Positions 1 through 6,355 of a stretch of DNA of 6,488 nt are shown here, piece by piece. Under the pieces are notes generated by a model, which did not search any database, had not been told where the DNA came from, and saw only the letters and a program-made list of their open reading frames with translations. The DNA lies in assembly GCA_945869935.1 (NCBI GenBank), contig CAMBSA010000110.1:1-6488 (forward strand), in the 5' to 3' direction. A program made the position numbers and the translations under genes. The stretch's first letter is position 1. Each line of letters begins with the position of its first letter. This DNA comes from Bordetella parapertussis. GTDB taxonomy: Bacteria; Pseudomonadota; Gammaproteobacteria; Burkholderiales; SG8-39.

Positions 1-650
1 CGCTGTTTCGCCTGAAGGCACGGCCGGAACCGCCTTTCGCATCGTCTCCCGCGCCACGCGGCAAGGTTCGCGCGAATGAAGTGGTCCTTGAGTGGACCGC
101 GAATCCCGACGCGGCGAGTTACCGCCTGCAGATCGCGGAGGATGAGGCATTCAGGAATCCGCTGCGCAGCGAATCCGCAGTGCGTGACACGCGTTACACG
201 CTCTCCGGTGTGAAATTCGGCAACTACTTCTGGCGCATCGCGAGCATCAAGGGCGCGAGCGACAACGGTCCCTGGGGCGATGCTCAGTCCTTCAGTTTTC
301 TGTCTCCTCCGGCCAATCCGGAACCGCCGTCCGAAACCGCGGACAATTTCGTTTTTCGCTGGCCGGGAGAGCCGGGGCAACGCTTCCTGCTGCAGATCGC
401 GCCGGACGAGACATTTGCGGGGATCACGACGTCACTCGAGACGAGCGAAGCGGCGGCGAGCATTGCGCGGCCGCAACCCGGGACGTACTTCCTGCGCGTG
501 CGTGCCACGGATCCTGACGGATTCGTCGGACCGTTCACGCGGGCGCAGCGCTTCGAGGTCAGGCGGATCGATCCGCCGCCGCCGATGCTCCGCGACGGAG
601 GTGGCAGTGCGGTCACCACATCCGATGGTCAGCCGCTGCTTCTGAAATAA
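1..650 (+). CDS. C-terminal part of an envelope protein with two fibronectin-III-like repeats (probable FecR-family protein), 5' end outside window
   Basis: The frame is open from the left edge (first full codon at base 3) to TAA at 648-650, giving 215 visible residues. The gene therefore starts upstream, and the in-frame GTG at 81 is not a likely start. Two segments of about 80 residues resemble each other. Each has a hydrophobic-Trp strand (VLEW, FVFRW), a 'LQIA-DE-F' motif (YRLQIAEDEAF, FLLQIAPDETF) and a 'G-YF-R' strand (GNYFWRIAS, GTYFLRVRA), followed by an F-containing closing strand (AQSFSF, AQRFEV). This is the pattern of fibronectin-III-like beta sandwiches. The end is Pro-rich and has no anchor. 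In proteobacteria, genes just before CHASE2 sensors often encode FecR/LysM envelope proteins with such C-terminal repeats. That family name is inferred from context, because neither a FecR nor a LysM domain lies in the visible part. The stop is 5 bases before the kinase start, so the two genes are probably co-transcribed and may form one sensing unit. Confidence 0.65.
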   Translation, partial: LFRLKARPEPPFASSPAPRGKVRANEVVLEWTANPDAASYRLQIAEDEAFRNPLRSESAVRDTRYTLSGVKFGNYFWRIASIKGASDNGPWGDAQSFSFLSPPANPEPPSETADNFVFRWPGEPGQRFLLQIAPDETFAGITTSLETSEAAASIARPQPGTYFLRVRATDPDGFVGPFTRAQRFEVRRIDPPPPMLRDGGGSAVTTSDGQPLLLK

Positions 651-655
651 AACGC

Positions 656-3001
656 ATGCCGATACGCTTGTCACGATCGGGAGACGCCTGGCGGCGGGCG
701 GCCCTCATGGAGTGGGTGGTGCTTGCCGCGGCGCTCATCCTTCTTGCCGCCGCCCTGGGTGAAATGCGCGGACTCGGTCGGGCGGATCTGACGCTCTACG
801 ATGCGGCCATGGGACGGCAGGCGCGGCCAGCGCCGGAGGATATTGTGATTGTCGCGATCGACGAGCCGAGCCTTGCCCGTATCGGTCGCTGGCCGTGGCA
901 ACGGGCGGTGCACGCAACGCTGATCGAGAAGATTGCAGCGGCGAAGCCGCGTGCGATCGGTATCGATCTGATCCTTGCCGAAGCGGATACCCGTGATCCC
1001 GAGGGCGACAAGGCGCTGGCGCGTGCCTTGCGCGCGCACCCGCGGATCGTGCTGCCGGTGCTGATGGAAGCGCGGCCAGGTGGCCCACCGCAACCGCTGC
1101 CACCCGCGCCGGTGTTCGTTGCCCAGGGGATTCGCCTGGGCCATGCGCACATGGAGACGGATTCCGACGGCATCGCGCGAAGCCTGTTTCTCGAGGAAGG
1201 TACCGGCGGGCAGATCTGGCCGGCCTTCTCGCTTGCGATGGCGCGCGAGGAACCGGGCACAGGCGAATTGCCGGGGGTGCGCAATCCACGGGAGCCGTCG
1301 GATGTGGATGCATGGTCACGCAACCACTGGGCGCATATTTCGTTTTCAGGCGAACCGGGACATATTCGCCAGATTTCCTATGTGAAACTGCTCGCCGGGG
1401 AAGTGGCCGCGGAGGAACTGTCGGGCAAGTACGTATTCATCGGCGCGACTGCTGCAGGGCTGGGTGACGCCTACCCTACGCCGGTCACCGGGCGTGGCCG
1501 TCTCATGCCGGGCATCGAGTTGCATGCGCATGCGCTGGACAGCCTGTTGCGCGGGCGGACTATCGTTCCGGCATCGGAGGTGGCAAACATCGCGTGGTCG
1601 GTCGCGCCGATCCTGCTGGTCATGCTGGGCTTTCTGTTCCTGTCGCCGCGTATCGCGCTCGGATTGAACATCGTGATGATCTTCGCCGTGCTGGCGGGAT
1701 CGATCGGGATGCTTGCGTGGGTGAGGCTGTGGTTCCCGCCTTCCGCCGCGTTGTTGACACTCATGCTTGCCTATCCCTTGTGGGGATGGCGCAAGCTGGA
1801 GGCAACGATGCGATTTCTCGGGGAGGAGTTCGAACTGCTTCGAGGCGAACCGTCAATCGTGCCCGAGGCGGCCGGTCGCACGAGACGGGATCGGAGTACC
1901 GGCGAGACGGATTCGCTCGAGCGACGGATCGAAGCGGTTCGCATCGCGGCCGACAGCCTGCGTCACACGCGACGATTCATCGCGGACAGTCTGGAGCAGC
2001 TTCCGGTGGCGGTGCTCGTGACCGGGTTCGATGAACGGGTGCTGATCGCCAACCGGCTCGCGGCGGACTGTTTCGGCGCAGACGGGACGGCTGCACTTGC
2101 CTCGCAAAGCGCGTCGGAACTCGTGGCTTCGGTGGCAAAAGATGGCCACGACGCTTGGGCCGAGGCCCGTTCGATCGCGACTTCGGGTGAAGCAACGACA
2201 CGGTCGGAGGTCGAGTTTGTCACCACGGGTGGTGAGAGTTACGTATTGCGCCTCGGACCCTGCATGGACGCGTCGGGCGAGCGTATCGGCTATCTCGCGA
2301 CTTTCACCGACATCACGCCGATACGTGAGGCGGAGCGCAAGCGCGAGGAGACGCTCGCCTTTCTCAGCCACGATCTGCGGTCGCCGCAGGCCTCGATTCT
2401 TGCGGCGATTGATCTGCACAAGCTGAAGCCATCGGCTTATCCGGCCGATGCGATCCTGCCGCGCATCGCGGAACAGGCGCGGCGAACAATTGACCTGGCG
2501 GAGCAGTTCGTACAGCTCATGCGCGCCGAATCAGGGGTGTTCCGGCCGGCCGAAGTTGACATGGTCGCGATCGCGCGCGATGCCGTTGAGGAAGTGCAGC
2601 CGCAGGCGGCGTCAAAAGGCGTGCAGCTGCGGATCGAATCACCGGCGCAAGTGCCGTTCCGGGCGGATCGCACGCTGCTCACGAGAGCGTTGATCAATCT
2701 TCTGAACAATGCTGTGAAATACAGCCCGGAAAATACCGTGGTGACCCTTGTAGTCTTGATGGACGGCGGGCGGTTGCGATGCGTCGTGCGCGACCAGGGT
2801 TACGGGATTTCCGAGGCCGATATCGGTCGCCTGTTCGAGCGCTTCGCACGGTTTTCCAATCCGGGCCAGCCGAAGGCTCAGGGCATAGGCCTGGGACTGG
2901 CTTTCGTCAAGGCGGCGATCGAACGCCACGGCGGCCGGCTCGATGTCAACAGCACGGTGGGTACCGGTTCGGAATTCGCGTTCACGCTTGAGCCTGCGTG
3001 A
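656..3001 (+). CDS. CHASE2-PAS sensor histidine kinase
   Basis: This 781-residue inner-membrane sensor kinase has a first membrane segment at about residues 18-37. A periplasmic CHASE2 domain follows at about 43-305, including DIVIVAIDE near 62, IGIDLILAE near 101 and the 'YVFIGATA-G--D--PTP' signature near 259-276. Three closely spaced membrane helices lie at about 308-378, the usual CHASE2 layout. A charged linker leads to a PAS-like domain (about 440-555), then a HisKA dimerisation domain with H-box FLSHDLRSP (phospho-acceptor His572). The HATPase domain has an N-box NLLNNAVKYS (681-690), a G1 box DQGYGI (713-718), an F-box LFERFARF (726-733) and a G2 box GIGLGL (743-748). All catalytic motifs look intact. 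No receiver domain is fused, so the partner is probably one or both receivers downstream. The ATG at 656 lacks a clear Shine-Dalgarno sequence and may be translationally coupled to the preceding gene. Met18 (ATG at 707) is an alternative start that would still keep the first helix. The CHASE2 ligand is unknown. Confidence 0.93.
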   Translation: MPIRLSRSGDAWRRAALMEWVVLAAALILLAAALGEMRGLGRADLTLYDAAMGRQARPAPEDIVIVAIDEPSLARIGRWPWQRAVHATLIEKIAAAKPRAIGIDLILAEADTRDPEGDKALARALRAHPRIVLPVLMEARPGGPPQPLPPAPVFVAQGIRLGHAHMETDSDGIARSLFLEEGTGGQIWPAFSLAMAREEPGTGELPGVRNPREPSDVDAWSRNHWAHISFSGEPGHIRQISYVKLLAGEVAAEELSGKYVFIGATAAGLGDAYPTPVTGRGRLMPGIELHAHALDSLLRGRTIVPASEVANIAWSVAPILLVMLGFLFLSPRIALGLNIVMIFAVLAGSIGMLAWVRLWFPPSAALLTLMLAYPLWGWRKLEATMRFLGEEFELLRGEPSIVPEAAGRTRRDRSTGETDSLERRIEAVRIAADSLRHTRRFIADSLEQLPVAVLVTGFDERVLIANRLAADCFGADGTAALASQSASELVASVAKDGHDAWAEARSIATSGEATTRSEVEFVTTGGESYVLRLGPCMDASGERIGYLATFTDITPIREAERKREETLAFLSHDLRSPQASILAAIDLHKLKPSAYPADAILPRIAEQARRTIDLAEQFVQLMRAESGVFRPAEVDMVAIARDAVEEVQPQAASKGVQLRIESPAQVPFRADRTLLTRALINLLNNAVKYSPENTVVTLVVLMDGGRLRCVVRDQGYGISEADIGRLFERFARFSNPGQPKAQGIGLGLAFVKAAIERHGGRLDVNSTVGTGSEFAFTLEPA

Positions 3002-3030
3002 GATAATCGGCTGCTTCGGCGGGACGATTG

Positions 3031-3405
3031 ATGGCAAAAATACTGGTTATTGAAGACGACGACCTGATGCGCGAGCTTGTTTCCGTTCATCTGGGTGACG
3101 CAGGCCATGACGTGGTTCCCTGTGCAGACGGCGCGGTCGCGATTCGGGCAATCCTCGATCAGAAGCCCGATCTGGTCATTCTTGATCTCGGCATGCCCTA
3201 TATCGACGGGTTCGACTTGCTGGCTGCGCTCAAGGGAGATCCCCTGACGCAGGCGATTCCGGTGGTCGTCTTGTCTTCCCGAACCGACCTGCAAAGCCTT
3301 GACCGGGTTGTGGCGCTTGGCGCAGCCGAGTTCCTCAACAAGCCGATCCGCGTCGAAAACCTGCTTGACGCGGTCGAAAGACGGTTGCACAACTCCGCGG
3401 CTTAG
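3031..3405 (+). CDS. single-domain response regulator (CheY-like receiver), first of a tandem pair
   Basis: This 124-residue stand-alone receiver starts 29 bases after the kinase stop. The acidic pocket is IEDDD (residues 7-11), the phospho-acceptor is Asp52 in VILDLGMP, the switch Ser is 82 in LSSR, the aromatic switch position is Phe101, and the conserved Lys is 104 in NKP. No DNA-binding, enzymatic or other output domain follows, so it must act by protein contact or as a phosphorelay intermediate. It is the closest candidate substrate for the CHASE2 kinase. The ATG at 3031 is preferred over the adjacent in-frame TTG at 3028 because MAKIL matches the start of the second receiver. A weak GGCGGGA lies upstream. 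The TAG stop (3403-3405) lies in the loop of the first hairpin of the downstream 30-bp repeat array. Without that stop, the frame would meet two more in-array TAG codons. The C-terminus (HNSAA) is therefore made partly of repeat sequence. Confidence 0.93.
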   Translation: MAKILVIEDDDLMRELVSVHLGDAGHDVVPCADGAVAIRAILDQKPDLVILDLGMPYIDGFDLLAALKGDPLTQAIPVVVLSSRTDLQSLDRVVALGAAEFLNKPIRVENLLDAVERRLHNSAA

Positions 3406-3575
3406 GCCGCGGTCCAGAAAACGTTCGCGGCTTAGGCCGCGGTCCAGAAAACGTTCGCGGCTTAGGCCGCGGTCCAGAAAACGTTCGCGGCTTGGGCCGC
3501 GGTCCAGAAAACGTTCGCGGCTTGGGCCGCGGCTCAGGAAGTCTCTGCGGCCTGCGCCGCGGAACCATCCCGTCG
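3396..3575 (+). repeat. tandem array of six 30-bp units, each with a GC-rich hairpin
   Basis: Units start at 3396, 3426, 3456, 3486, 3516 and 3546. Units 1-3 are identical. Unit 4 differs only by A to G in the hairpin loop (TTAG to TTGG). Unit 5 keeps the first half with TTGG and then diverges, and unit 6 is clearly degenerate but in register. Each unit is CGCGGC, a 4-base loop, GCCGCG, then a 14-base linker (GTCCAGAAAACGTT). The stem is 6 bp, 7 bp in unit 1 (3395-3401 with 3406-3412), and is kept in unit 6 with one T-G wobble. The 3' arm of one unit can also pair with the 5' arm of the next, so alternative folds exist. The array lies between two receiver genes and has no T-run, so it is not a standard intrinsic terminator. 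The whole unit repeats with no unique spacers, so it is not CRISPR. Its function is unknown. Confidence 0.95.
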
Positions 3576-3596
3576 CTGGCGAAGCGGCGGTCCCCC

Positions 3597-3603
3597 GGGG
3601 AGG
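3597..3603 (+). promoter_or_regulatory. strong ribosome binding site for the second receiver
   Basis: GGGGAGG ends 4 bases before the GTG at 3608. It supports the GTG as start over internal codons such as ATG at 3623, and indicates efficient independent initiation after the roughly 200-base gap from the first receiver. Confidence 0.75.
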
Positions 3604-3607
3604 CTGA

Positions 3608-3982
3608 GTGGCCAAAATCCTGATGATCGAAGACGATGATCTGATGGCAGATCTGATGCGTACGCATCTGGTCGAGGCTGGTCACACGGTCCGCTTGAGC
3701 ACCGACAGCGCGGCGGGGATCATGGCGCTGCTGGTGCAGCAGCCCGATCTGGTTTTGCTGGACCTTGCGTTGCCGTACCTCGACGGGCAGGACATTCTGG
3801 CAGCGATGAAGGGCGATCCGGCGACAAGCCGGATCCCCGTCATCGTTATTACGGCGCGTTCGGACGCGGCGAACAAGGCGCGGGCCCAGGCGGCAGGCGT
3901 GGATGACTATCTCGTAAAGCCGATCCTTCGTGAGCAATTGCTTGCTGCGGTGGACAGGCAATTGCAAGCTGCGGCGCGTTGA
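3608..3982 (+). CDS. single-domain response regulator (CheY-like receiver), second of a tandem pair
   Basis: This is a 124-residue stand-alone receiver. The acidic pocket is IEDDD (7-11), the phospho-acceptor is Asp52 in VLLDLALP, the switch Thr is 82 in ITAR, the aromatic switch position is Tyr101, and Lys is 104 in VKP. By hand alignment without gaps it matches the upstream receiver at about 66 of 124 positions, including MAKIL-IEDDDLM at the start, so the pair probably arose by tandem duplication. No output domain is present. It starts with GTG behind a strong Shine-Dalgarno sequence. The spacing of about 200 bases to the first receiver is long for an operon and is filled by the 30-bp repeat array, which could affect its expression. 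It may share the CHASE2 kinase with its paralogue, compete with it, or receive phosphate from another kinase. Its partner cannot be read from the sequence. Confidence 0.93.
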   Translation: MAKILMIEDDDLMADLMRTHLVEAGHTVRLSTDSAAGIMALLVQQPDLVLLDLALPYLDGQDILAAMKGDPATSRIPVIVITARSDAANKARAQAAGVDDYLVKPILREQLLAAVDRQLQAAAR

Positions 3983-4030
3983 TTGCCGGCTTCGGGATAC
4001 GTCCGACCCACCCATCAACAAGGCACATAT

Positions 4031-4070
4031 AAAAACGCCGGTGACCCCCGGGGTGGCCGGCGTTTGCTTT
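4031..4070. terminator. bidirectional intrinsic terminator between the second receiver and htpX
   Basis: A perfect 9-bp stem pairs AAACGCCGG (4033-4041) with CCGGCGTTT (4057-4065). The 15-base loop region can pair further (ACCC 4044-4047 with GGGT 4051-4054). On the + strand the stem is followed by GCTTTT. On the minus strand it runs into TTTTTATAT, the stronger U-tract. It sits 17 bases beyond the htpX stop and about 50 bases after the second receiver, so it can serve both convergent transcripts. The remaining bases of the 3983-4082 gap show nothing else. Confidence 0.85.
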
Positions 4071-4082
4071 TACCGGGGCCTG

Positions 4083-4952
4083 TCAGCCGCGCTGCTGCAG
4101 CGCTTCGATGCGCTTCTCGAGCGGCGGATGGGTCGAGAACAGCGCCATGATGCCGCCGGGGCTGGCGATGCCGGAGGTTGCGACCGACTTGGGGAGTTCG
4201 CCCGCCTGCATGCTTTGCAGTCTCGCAAGTGCATTTATCATCGGGCGCGGGCTTCCCAGCAGTTGTGCCGCGCCGGCGTCGGCGCGAAACTCGCGCTGGC
4301 GGGAGAACCAGGCCACCACGACCGAGGCGAGGATGCCGAAGACGATCTCGCAGATGAACGAGGCTACATAGAAGCCGATGCCGACCTCCTTGTCGTTCTT
4401 GAGTACCACGCGGTCCACGAAGTAGCCGACGATGCGCGACAGGAACACCACGAAGGTATTGACCACGCCCTGAATCAGGGTCAGCGTCACCATGTCGCCA
4501 TTCGCGATGTGGGCGACTTCGTGCCCGAGCACCGCCTCGACTTCCTCCTTGCTCATTCCCTGCAGCAGGCCGGTGGATACTGCAACCAGCGCGCTGTTCT
4601 TGAACGCGCCGGTGGCGAACGCATTCGGCTCGCCTTCATAGAGCGCGACGTCCGGGTGGCCAATGCCCGCCTTGTCGGCAAGGCGATGCACCGTGCTCAC
4701 CAGCCAGTATTCGTTTGTGCCTTCGGATCCATCGATGATGTGCGCGCCGGTGGACCATTTGGCCATCGGCTTGGACATGAGCAAGGATATGAAGGCGCCG
4801 GCGAAGCCCACCACCGCCGAGAAGGCGAGCAGGGCGCCGAGATTCAGCCCGTTGGCGTCGATGAACCTGTTCAGCCCGAACAGGTTGACGATGATCGATA
4901 TGACCAGCATCACCGCAAGGTTGGTGACGAGGAACAGGACAATGCGTTTCAT
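4083..4952 (-). CDS. htpX: HtpX, membrane-bound zinc metalloprotease (M48)
   Basis: This 289-residue inner-membrane protease is close to the usual HtpX length. The family degrades misfolded or surplus membrane proteins in envelope quality control, alongside FtsH. The zinc-binding HEVAH motif is at residues 144-148 (His144, Glu145, His148), and the third ligand is probably Glu221 in REFRAD. The M48 signature STHPP lies at 273-277. Two N-terminal membrane segments are at about 4-25 and 36-59. Two more hydrophobic stretches, around 156-178 and 190-215, flank the region between the zinc ligands. The start [11 protein letters not shown] is the standard HtpX start, with GGAGA 8 bases upstream. The frame stays open 74 codons further upstream, but that stretch is not HtpX-like and would cover the likely promoter, so it was rejected. 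The gene is monocistronic in appearance, convergent with the receiver gene and divergent from pilU. Confidence 0.96.
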   Translation of the reverse strand: MKRIVLFLVTNLAVMLVISIIVNLFGLNRFIDANGLNLGALLAFSAVVGFAGAFISLLMSKPMAKWSTGAHIIDGSEGTNEYWLVSTVHRLADKAGIGHPDVALYEGEPNAFATGAFKNSALVAVSTGLLQGMSKEEVEAVLGHEVAHIANGDMVTLTLIQGVVNTFVVFLSRIVGYFVDRVVLKNDKEVGIGFYVASFICEIVFGILASVVVAWFSRQREFRADAGAAQLLGSPRPMINALARLQSMQAGELPKSVATSGIASPGGIMALFSTHPPLEKRIEALQQRG

Positions 4953-5081
4953 CTGTAGGGTCTCCAGTGACAGATTGAGCGTCCGTTGCGCCGGACTGTA
5001 GTACTTGGACCGAAATCCGCCCACGAAGTTCTGGGGCGCTGTATGTTGGCCAAGGACCGTGTCCGCGTCAAATGAGAAATC

Positions 5082-5112
5082 ACTATATGCGGGCGGCCGG
5101 GAAAATTTCAAT
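5082..5112 (-). promoter_or_regulatory. candidate htpX promoter, fits sigma-32 (heat shock) and also sigma-70
   Basis: Read on the minus strand, ATTGAAA (5112-5106) is followed after 13 bases by CCGCATATA (5092-5084). This is close to the sigma-32 pattern CTTGAA, 13-15 bases, CCCCATNTA. The same stretch gives TTGAAA (5111-5106), an 18-base spacer and TATAGT (5087-5082), each hexamer 5 of 6 to the sigma-70 consensus. It points toward htpX and predicts a leader of about 125 bases. Heat-shock control of htpX is known in E. coli; applying it here is inference from the motif. Confidence 0.5.
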
Positions 5113-5191
5113 CCCGGGGCGATTCGGGCGGGTACGCCCCTTGCCGGAGGAGTCCGCCGCGCCCACACTGCCACAAAGCGGGGTGCAGACC

Positions 5192-6355
5192 ATGGAACGC
5201 GAGCAGGCCAGCAGTTTTGTGCAGGAACTGTTGCGGGTGATACTGGCCAGGAAGGCCTCGGATCTCTTCTTCAACGCGGGATTTCCGCCCGCGGTGAAGA
5301 TCGACGGCCGTTTGACACCGCTCTCGGACAAGCCGCTCAGTCCCGAGCACACCTCGACGATCGTACGCGCGATCATGAACGACCGGCAACTGGCGGATTT
5401 CGAGTCGACCAAGGAGTCGAACTTCGCGATCAGTCCCTCCGGGATCGGGCGTTTTCGCGTCAACGCCTTCATCCAGCGGGGGGACGTCGGTGTAGTGATC
5501 CGGTCGATTTCCACGAGCGTTCCCAGGCTCGCGGATCTCGGCATGCCGAAGGTGCTCTCCGAAGTCGCAATGATGAAGCGCGGGCTGGTTCTGATCGTGG
5601 GCGCCACCGGTTCGGGCAAGTCGACCACGCTTGCCGCGATGGTGGATCTTCGCAATGCGACCGGCGAGGACCACATCATCACCATCGAAGATCCGATCGA
5701 ATACCTGTACGAGAACAAGCGCAGCATGGTCTCGCAACGCGAGGTGGGGGCGGATACCGAGAGCTGGGCTGCGGCGCTGAAAAATACCCTTCGGCAGGCA
5801 CCGGATGTCATCGTGATCGGCGAGATACGCGACCGCGAAACGATGGAGCACGCGATAGCGTTTTCCGAAACCGGCCACCTCTGCCTCGCCACCCTGCACT
5901 CCAACAATGCCAATCAGGCGCTGGACCGGATCTTCAAATTTCCGGATGATCGGAGAAAGCAACTGCTGCTCGACCTGTCGCTCAATCTTGCCGCGCTGAT
6001 CTCGCAGCGCCTCATTCCAATCAAGGAAGGCAAGGGACGGGTCGCGGCGGTGGAAGTCCTGCTGCGTTCCGCTCTGGTTCAGGACCTGATACGCGAAGGC
6101 AAGATTCCCGAACTGCGTGAGTTGATGAGGCGCTCGCGCGAGACCGGCATGCAGACCTTCGACCAGTCCCTGTTCGATCTCCATGAGACGGGCAGGATAG
6201 GCGAGGATGAGGCCTTGCGCTATGCGGATTCGGTCAACGATCTCAGGCTGCTGATCAAGTATCAGTCCGCTCACGCCCATGCGCCGGGGAACGAAGGGGG
6301 CGGGATGAGCATAGAACCCGATCCCGGTTCATCTCCTGGGCGCTATTCCCGCTAG
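5192..6355 (+). CDS. pilU: PilU, type IV pilus retraction ATPase (PilT/PilU family)
   Basis: This 387-residue secretion-type hexameric ATPase acts at the cytoplasmic base of type IV pili and assists PilT in pilus retraction and twitching. The N-terminal part carries [19 protein letters not shown]. Walker A is GATGSGKST (137-145, Lys143). The Asp box is TIEDPIEY (164-171), Walker B is VIVIGEIRD (206-214, Glu211), and the His box is HLCLATLH (229-236). The C-terminal pattern [11 protein letters not shown] followed by ADSVNDLRL is typical of PilU rather than PilT. The ATG at 5192 (MEREQASSF) matches the usual PilU start. The frame is open for 40 more codons, but those residues do not look like the family. 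The Shine-Dalgarno sequence is weak (GCGGGG about 8 bases upstream). The last 30 or so residues, after LLIKYQS, are Gly/Pro/Ser-rich, and the TAG stop lies at the edge of an IS630-like element, so the natural C-terminus may have been altered. No pilT is in the window. Confidence 0.92.
   Translation: MEREQASSFVQELLRVILARKASDLFFNAGFPPAVKIDGRLTPLSDKPLSPEHTSTIVRAIMNDRQLADFESTKESNFAISPSGIGRFRVNAFIQRGDVGVVIRSISTSVPRLADLGMPKVLSEVAMMKRGLVLIVGATGSGKSTTLAAMVDLRNATGEDHIITIEDPIEYLYENKRSMVSQREVGADTESWAAALKNTLRQAPDVIVIGEIRDRETMEHAIAFSETGHLCLATLHSNNANQALDRIFKFPDDRRKQLLLDLSLNLAALISQRLIPIKEGKGRVAAVEVLLRSALVQDLIREGKIPELRELMRRSRETGMQTFDQSLFDLHETGRIGEDEALRYADSVNDLRLLIKYQSAHAHAPGNEGGGMSIEPDPGSSPGRYSR

Noticed and set aside
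3396..3575. CRISPR array
   Set aside because: The whole 30-bp unit repeats head to tail, so there are no unique spacers between repeats, and no cas genes are nearby.
3299..3607. + strand open frame encoding an Arg/Ser-rich repeat (RSRKRSRLRP)
   Set aside because: It is an alternate-frame reading of the 30-bp array and the receiver gene. The 30-bp period keeps every frame in register and easily produces such repeats.
2878..3615. Minus-strand open frame of 245 codons with RERFLDRG repeats
   Set aside because: It is antisense to the kinase end, the first receiver and the array. Both sense genes have complete catalytic motifs, and the antisense product resembles no family.
4108..5001. + strand open frames across htpX (such as 3930-4958)
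   Set aside because: They are antisense to a well-conserved htpX gene with complete zinc-protease motifs, and long shadow frames are expected in GC-rich DNA.
4975..5004. Possible + strand promoter for pilU (TTGAGC, 18 bases, TAGTAC)
   Set aside because: The -10 box matches only half the consensus, and the site lies almost 190 bases upstream of the start. No convincing pilU promoter is visible in 4953-5191.
5031..5054. Second sigma-32-like site on the minus strand (CTTGGC, 12 bases, CCCCAG)
   Set aside because: The -35 box matches only 4 of 6 and the spacer is short. The site at 5082-5112 is better, though this one is closer to the htpX start.
4953..5174. 74-codon N-terminal extension of htpX
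   Set aside because: It is not HtpX-like, lacks a membrane segment, and overlaps the candidate promoter. MKRIVLF at 4952 is the standard start and has a ribosome binding site.
5072..5191. 40-codon N-terminal extension of pilU from the ATG at 5072
   Set aside because: The residues do not resemble the PilU N-terminus, and MEREQASSF at 5192 fits the family start.
6314..6330. Small hairpin GAACC/GGTTC near the pilU end as a terminator
   Set aside because: It is only 5 bp, lies inside the coding region, and has no T-run after it.
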